The translations under genes were made by a program, and so were the position numbers. A model generated the notes under the pieces. That model searched no databases and had not been told where the DNA came from. It saw only the letters and a program-made list of their open reading frames with translations. DNA of 64,000 nucleotides from Clostridiales bacterium (GTDB taxonomy: Bacteria > Bacillota > Clostridia > Oscillospirales > Oscillospiraceae): assembly GCA_018374635.1 (NCBI GenBank), contig JAHAEW010000006.1, positions 1 to 64,000 of the forward strand. The letters run 5' to 3'. This document shows positions 59,472-64,000 of the stretch, piece after piece (position 1 is the stretch's first letter; every line of letters begins with the position of its first letter).

Positions 59472-60827
59472 TCAACACATGGCCTTGTCCCTCTGGCGGA
59501 GCAGGGCGCCCAGCGACAGGAGCAGGGCGGCGAGGATACACAGCGCTTCCAATGCCATGGTCCAGGTCTGTCCGAAAAGGTGGATAGGCAGCGTGTATTG
59601 CAGGCGCAGGTATACACAGTAGGAGCTGAGAGAGGCCAGCTGCGTGAGCAGGGCAATGGGGACTCGCCGGCGGTCCCACACCGCCCAGACCAGGGTGACC
59701 ACATCGGCCAGGAAAAAATAGCGCTCGTGCATATAGGGGAGAAAGAAGGGGATACCCAGGGCCAGGACCGCGGCCGCCGCCAGAAAGTGTGCACCGGAAA
59801 AGCGGCTTTTGTGGAAAAAGAGCCATCCCAGCACAAAGAGACACAGGGCAAAGGCGGTCAGGATGCCCGCCCGGGCCAGAGGCTGCTGTGCCACATCGGC
59901 CCCATAGGGGAGCAGGGCGAAGAGGGAGGGGGCGTTGAACACCAGGGCAGAGCTGTACTGCCCGGCCTGCTTGAAATAGACCCCCAGAATGTCGGCCAGC
60001 GGCTTCCCCAGCAGCAAGGCGGGAAGGACGGCCGCAGCGTAGGCGGCTGGGAAGACCAACAAGTGGGAGAAGCGGAGCTTCCGCACCAGCCACAGCCCGC
60101 CCCAGAGGGGGATGAGAAAGATGGTCTGGAGCTTAAAGGAGAACGCCACGGCCAGCAGAGCCACCGAGGTCTTTGGATGGTCTGTCCAGGCGGAGGCCAT
60201 GGCATGGAGGACCAGCGCCCCGTACAGGGCGTCGCACTGTCCCCAGAAGGCGCCGTTGAGGACCACGGTAGGGAGCAGCAGGAGGAGCAGATAGGCCGTA
60301 AGGGGGATGGGGCCGTCTTTCCGGCCGGACAGAGCACCCGCCAGTCTCAGTCCGCCCCAGGCCAGAACCCCGTCAAAGAGAATGGAAAAGAGCTTGATGG
60401 CGTACAGATCGGGGAAGGGGAGATAGGAGATGGCGGCCATGAAGTAGAGATAGGGCGCGTTGTAGTCGCCAATTGGCTCCTTGATGGCGGAAAATCCGCC
60501 GTTCTCCCGGAAAAAGGCGGCCCATTGGGAGAGGAAGTCCCGGTAGTCATAGGTGATATGGTCCAGGCACAGGGAGCGCAGCAGGGCGGCCAGCGCCAGG
60601 ACCAGAAAGGCAAGGGCCAGCGTGCCGCCTCCATACCCCGCCCGGCGGAGGGGGAGGAGGGCCAGACCGGTCCACAGGAGCAGACAGAGACCTGTGATCC
60701 AACCGGCTGCCGGCCCGCCCAGTGCCAGAGCAGAGCAGCGCCAAAGGACTCCGGCCAGCAGGAACGCGCCTAAGAGCAAGGGGCAGAGAAGCCGCGAACG
60801 GAGAGCAGGAGAGGGAATTTTCGGCAT
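59472..60827 (-). CDS. GT-C type membrane glycosyltransferase
   Basis: The 451-residue protein has about 11 membrane helices and an early DYRDFLSQWAAFF loop (near 93-105) where GT-C enzymes keep their catalytic Asp, a GAFWGQCDALYGALVLHAM stretch near 192-210 and PYMHERYFFLADV near 363. It is likely a dolichyl/polyprenyl-phosphate-sugar-using mannosyl- or glucosyltransferase acting on the outer membrane face. GAGGTGAT precedes the ATG at 60827. A hairpin with T-run lies just upstream on the same strand, so expression may be attenuated. Confidence 0.78.
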   Translation of the reverse strand: MPKIPSPALRSRLLCPLLLGAFLLAGVLWRCSALALGGPAAGWITGLCLLLWTGLALLPLRRAGYGGGTLALAFLVLALAALLRSLCLDHITYDYRDFLSQWAAFFRENGGFSAIKEPIGDYNAPYLYFMAAISYLPFPDLYAIKLFSILFDGVLAWGGLRLAGALSGRKDGPIPLTAYLLLLLLPTVVLNGAFWGQCDALYGALVLHAMASAWTDHPKTSVALLAVAFSFKLQTIFLIPLWGGLWLVRKLRFSHLLVFPAAYAAAVLPALLLGKPLADILGVYFKQAGQYSSALVFNAPSLFALLPYGADVAQQPLARAGILTAFALCLFVLGWLFFHKSRFSGAHFLAAAAVLALGIPFFLPYMHERYFFLADVVTLVWAVWDRRRVPIALLTQLASLSSYCVYLRLQYTLPIHLFGQTWTMALEALCILAALLLSLGALLRQRDKAMC

Positions 60828-60844
60828 AATATCACCTCAAAAAC

Positions 60845-60873
60845 AGAAAAAAGTCCGGAATTTCTCCGAACTT
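60845..60873 (-). terminator. Terminator/attenuator upstream of the GT-C gene
   Basis: On the minus strand, a nine-bp stem with one mismatch (60865-60873 / 60851-60859) is followed by TTTTTTCTGTTTTT. It lies 18 bases before the ATG. Confidence 0.6.
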
Positions 60874-60887
60874 TACAGATATAAAAA

Positions 60888-60916
60888 TTGACTCTTTTGT
60901 ACATCCGTGGTATAAT
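60888..60916 (+). promoter_or_regulatory. rpoB promoter
   Basis: TTGACT (60888-60893), 17 bases, TATAAT (60911-60916): near-consensus, giving a leader of about 290 nt. Confidence 0.85.
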
Positions 60917-60922
60917 AGAGCG

Positions 60923-61214
60923 CTATTACAAATAGAGCATCCGATTTCGATACCATCCCATGTTATAGTGAGTATAACAGCTTCCGCCGTGCTCCGCAAG
61001 GGGCGGTGGAACACAATTCGCCAACAACTCCGTGTGTGTCGTTTTTGAAGGCGGCGTATCCGCGCTTCCAAAACGGATGGAGTGAGGACGGGAAAATCGG
61101 AACCTGACGCAGGAACAGGGTTCTCCGGTCCTGTGGGCCGGGGAAGAGTACGAAAAGTTTGGACGGCTGTCCGAACGACCGCCAGATGCTAAGGGAAAGG
61201 AATGGTCATTCAGA
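60923..61214 (+). ncRNA. Long structured rpoB leader
   Basis: The untranslated leader can form at least three strong hairpins: 61040-61050 / 61065-61075 (extended by GCGG/CCGC), 61121-61145 and 61158-61164 / 61169-61175. No open frame with a ribosome site occurs in it. No ribosomal protein genes precede rpoB here, so this RNA could serve for feedback or attenuation. Confidence 0.55.
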
Positions 61215-64000
61215 ATGGTCACAGACAGGATCAAAGACGTCTACTATGGCAAGACCCTCCGCAAGAGTTTCGCCCGCCACAAGGAAATCCTGGAGATGCC
61301 GAATCTGCTGGAGATTCAGAAGAAGTCCTACCAGTGGTTCCTGGATAAGGGACTGCGGGAGGTCTTTAAGGATGTCTCCTGTATTACCGACTACGCCGGT
61401 AATCTGGAGCTGTCCTTTATCGACTACTCCATGGACGAACCCCCCAAGTACAACGTGGAGGAGTGTAAGGCCCGGGACGCCACGTACGCCGCTCCCATCA
61501 AGGTCCGGGTGCGCCTGCGCAACAAGGAGACCGAGGAGATCAAGGAACAGGAGATCTTCATGGGCGACTTCCCCATCATGACCCAGGGGGGCACCTTTGT
61601 CATCAACGGCGCCGAGCGCGTCATTGTCTCCCAGATCGTCCGCTCCCCCGGCATGTACTACTCCCGCACCGCCGACAAGGCCGACAACGTCACCTACGCC
61701 ACCACTGTGATCCCCTACCGGGGCGCCTGGCTGGAGTATGAGACCGACCTCTCCGACGTGTTCTATGTCCGCATTGACAAGAACCGCAAGCTCCCCATCA
61801 CCTGCCTGATCCGCGCCGTGGGGCCAAAGACCGACGCAGAGATCATCGAGATGTTCGGCGAGGACCCCCGCATCCTGGCCACGCTGGAGAAGGATACCTG
61901 CAAGACCTACGAGGAGGCCCTGCTGGAGATCTACCGCAAGCTCCGCCCCGGCGAGCCCCCCACGGTGGATTCCGCCGAGAGTCTCCTGAACGCCCTCTTC
62001 TTTGATCCGCGCCGCTACGATGTCTCCGCCGTGGGCCGGTACAAGTTCAACAAGAAAATGTCCATGGGGCCCCGCCTGACCAACCAGAAGCTGGCCCTCC
62101 CCGTGGTGGACCCCACCACCGGCGAGATCATCGCCGAGCCCGGCGAGGTCCTCACCCGGGAGCGGGCCCATGAGCTGGAGGACAGAGGGGTCAACGAGGC
62201 CGTGGTGGATGTGGACGGCACCCTGGTGCGCGTGTTCGGCAACCACATGGTGGACATGTCCAAGTTCGTGGACTTTGACCCCGAGGAGTGCGGCGTTACC
62301 GAGCGGGTGCGCTACACGGTGCTCATGGAGCTTATGGGGCAGTTCTCCGGCGAGGAGCTGAAGGACGCCGTCAAGGAACACCTGGACGACCTGATCCCCA
62401 AGCACATCATCGTGGATGACATCATGGCGTCCATCAACTACCTCAACGCCCTGGCCTTCGGCGTGGGCACCCCTGACGACATTGACCACCTGGGCAACCG
62501 CCGCCTGCGCTGCGTGGGCGAACTGCTCCAGAACCAGTTCCGCATCGGCTTCAGCCGCATGGAGCGCGTCATCCGTGAGCGCATGACCATCCAGGATCTG
62601 GACATCGTCACCCCCCAGTCCCTCATCAACATCCGTCCCGTCACCGCCTCCATCAAGGAGTTCTTCGGCTCTTCCCCCCTGAGCCAGTTTATGGACCAGA
62701 CCAACCCCCTGGCCGAGCTGACCCATAAGCGCCGCCTGTCCGCCCTGGGCCCCGGCGGTCTGAGCCGTGACCGCGCCTCCTTTGATGTGCGAGACATCCA
62801 CTACTCTCACTATGGCCGGCTGTGCCCCGTTGAGACCCCAGAAGGTCCCAACATCGGCCTGATCTCCTACCTCTCCGCCTATGCCCGGGTCAACCGCTTC
62901 GGTTTCATCGAGGCCCCCTACCGCAAGGTGGACAAGGAGATCGGCCGGGTCACCGATGAGATCCACTATATGACCGCCGATGTGGAGGACGAGTTCACCA
63001 TCGCCCAGGCCACCGAGCCCATGGACGAGAACAACTGCTTCATCAACGAGCGCATCACCTGCCGCCACCGCAACGAGATCGTCTCGGTGGCCGCCAACCA
63101 GGTGGACTATGTGGACGTGTCCCCCCAGATGATGTTCTCCGTGGCTACCGCCATGATCCCCTTCCTCCAGAACGATGACGCCAACCGCGCTCTGATGGGC
63201 GCCAACATGCAGCGTCAGGCCGTGCCCCTGCTGACCACGCAGGCCCCCATCGTGGCCACCGGCCAGGAGCACAAGAACTGTGTGGACTCCGAGGTCGCCA
63301 TCCTGGCCGAGGAGGACGGCGAGGTCGTGAAGGTCTCCGCCCAGTATGTCTCCGTGCGCTATCAGAACCTGGGGCTCAAGGAGTATAAGCTCATCAAGTT
63401 CCTGCGTTCCAACCACGCCACCTGTGTCAACCAGCGTCCCATCGTCAAGGCCGGCCAGAAGGTCAGCAAGGGTGAGGTCATCGTGGACGGCCCCTCCACC
63501 TGCAACGGCGAGATCGGCCTGGGCAAGAACATCCTCATGGGCTTTATGACCTGGGAAGGCTACAACTACGAGGACGCCATCCTGCTCAATGAGCGCATGG
63601 TCAAGGAGGACGTCTTTACCTCCATCCATATCGAGGAGTATGAGACTGAGTCCCGCGATACCAAGCTGGGGCCCGAGGAGATCACCCGGGATATTCCCAA
63701 CGTGGGTGAGGACGCCCTGAAGGACCTGGATGAGCGCGGCATCATCCGTGTCGGCGCCGAGGTCCGCTCCGGCGACATTCTGGTGGGCAAGGTCACCCCC
63801 AAGGGCGAGACCGACCTCACCGCCGAGGAGCGCCTGCTGCGCGCCATCTTCGGTGAGAAGGCCCGCGAGGTCCGTGACACCTCCCTGAAGGTGCCCCACG
63901 GCGAGAGCGGCATCATCGTGGACGTGAAGGTCTTTACCCGTGAGGCCGGAGACGAGCTCTCGCCCGGCGTCAACGAGGTGGTCCGCGTCTATATCGCGCA
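61215..64000 (+). CDS. rpoB: RNA polymerase beta subunit (partial, runs off right edge)
   Basis: The 928 visible residues are the N-terminal part of RpoB. The rifampicin region SQFMDQTNPLAELTHKRRL near 495-513 is unchanged from the sensitive form, and NIRPVTASIKEFFG, VETPEGPNIGLISYLSAYAR and AERVIVSQIVRSPG are canonical. The ATG at 61215 is chosen because the family start VTDRIKDVYYGKTLRKSFA follows; the AAAGGA site is 13 bases upstream, a little far. rplKAJL is not upstream; instead a divergent glycosyltransferase gene precedes it. Confidence 0.96.
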   Translation, partial: MVTDRIKDVYYGKTLRKSFARHKEILEMPNLLEIQKKSYQWFLDKGLREVFKDVSCITDYAGNLELSFIDYSMDEPPKYNVEECKARDATYAAPIKVRVRLRNKETEEIKEQEIFMGDFPIMTQGGTFVINGAERVIVSQIVRSPGMYYSRTADKADNVTYATTVIPYRGAWLEYETDLSDVFYVRIDKNRKLPITCLIRAVGPKTDAEIIEMFGEDPRILATLEKDTCKTYEEALLEIYRKLRPGEPPTVDSAESLLNALFFDPRRYDVSAVGRYKFNKKMSMGPRLTNQKLALPVVDPTTGEIIAEPGEVLTRERAHELEDRGVNEAVVDVDGTLVRVFGNHMVDMSKFVDFDPEECGVTERVRYTVLMELMGQFSGEELKDAVKEHLDDLIPKHIIVDDIMASINYLNALAFGVGTPDDIDHLGNRRLRCVGELLQNQFRIGFSRMERVIRERMTIQDLDIVTPQSLINIRPVTASIKEFFGSSPLSQFMDQTNPLAELTHKRRLSALGPGGLSRDRASFDVRDIHYSHYGRLCPVETPEGPNIGLISYLSAYARVNRFGFIEAPYRKVDKEIGRVTDEIHYMTADVEDEFTIAQATEPMDENNCFINERITCRHRNEIVSVAANQVDYVDVSPQMMFSVATAMIPFLQNDDANRALMGANMQRQAVPLLTTQAPIVATGQEHKNCVDSEVAILAEEDGEVVKVSAQYVSVRYQNLGLKEYKLIKFLRSNHATCVNQRPIVKAGQKVSKGEVIVDGPSTCNGEIGLGKNILMGFMTWEGYNYEDAILLNERMVKEDVFTSIHIEEYETESRDTKLGPEEITRDIPNVGEDALKDLDERGIIRVGAEVRSGDILVGKVTPKGETDLTAEERLLRAIFGEKAREVRDTSLKVPHGESGIIVDVKVFTREAGDELSPGVNEVVRVYIA

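Overview
The window comes from a high-GC, anaerobic, spore-lineage member of the Bacillota. The best guess is Clostridia, Oscillospiraceae, in the Flavonifractor/Lawsonibacter/Pseudoflavonifractor neighbourhood. This is an inference from sigma-70 type promoters with strong AGGAGG ribosome sites, a CIRCE element, a Gram-positive type LexA box, SLH surface protein, reverse rubrerythrin, BclA-like surface protein, MreB, RecD2 and ClpB, all with GC-rich codon use. No rRNA, tRNA, CRISPR array, insertion sequence or complete prophage was seen.

Layout. (1) 1-5.9 kb: a minus-strand sugar-acid operon (GntP permease, LarA-like nickel epimerase homologue, two-gene UxaA-type dehydratase), divergent from a PrpR_N-type regulator whose sigma-54 activator domain is degenerate. 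(2) 6.2-15.2 kb: cell-surface region with an SLH protein, polyprenyl-P sugar transferase, oversized O-antigen ligase, an orphan phage-tail-like protein and a family 4 glycosyltransferase. (3) 15.3-21.9 kb: zinc-ribbon/Ig-like membrane protein, SpoVK/CbbX-like AAA ATPase, ComEC, HolA and an RNase M5-like Toprim protein. (4) 22-22.8 kb: reverse rubrerythrin behind a Fur/PerR-type box. (5) 23.1-28.5 kb: EutQ-like cupin, agmatinase-family ureohydrolase, MerR regulator, LicA-like kinase and iron alcohol dehydrogenase. Three promoters here carry the same long-spacer MerR-type element, so this looks like a small undescribed regulon. (6) 28.7-37.6 kb: ClpB, a small Cys protein, Hsp20 (CIRCE controlled), two divergent MATE exporters with a structured leader RNA between them, an ECF S component and a LysA-like decarboxylase. 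(7) 37.6-46 kb: PyrE, RadC, UvrB (SOS box), two small membrane proteins and UvrA; the 3' end of uvrB is duplicated downstream. (8) 46-60.8 kb: XRE regulator, two tandem ribbon-helix-helix paralogues, stalk-domain lipid/wall protein, COG2426 membrane protein, RecD2, a tiny RHH gene coupled to ComF, MreB, a second alcohol dehydrogenase, aspartase, BclA-like protein, NlpC/P60 hydrolase and a GT-C membrane glycosyltransferase. (9) 60.8-64 kb: rpoB with a long structured leader, running off the right edge.

How the genes fit together. The left operon can be read as gluconate (or another aldonate) uptake by GntP, C2 epimerisation by the LarA homologue and dehydration by UxaA to a 2-keto-3-deoxy acid, under an effector-sensing regulator. 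The surface block supplies polyprenyl-linked glycan initiation, elongation and ligation. The housekeeping blocks supply DNA repair (UvrA, UvrB, RadC, RecD2), uptake (ComEC, ComF), replication (HolA), shape (MreB) and transcription (RpoB).

The most interesting items for follow-up are the three-promoter MerR regulon, the leader RNA before the minus-strand MATE gene, the 76-bp uvrB-end duplication with its hairpin-rich spacer, the GAFTGA-less PrpR_N regulator with nested operators, and the RHH paralogue pair.
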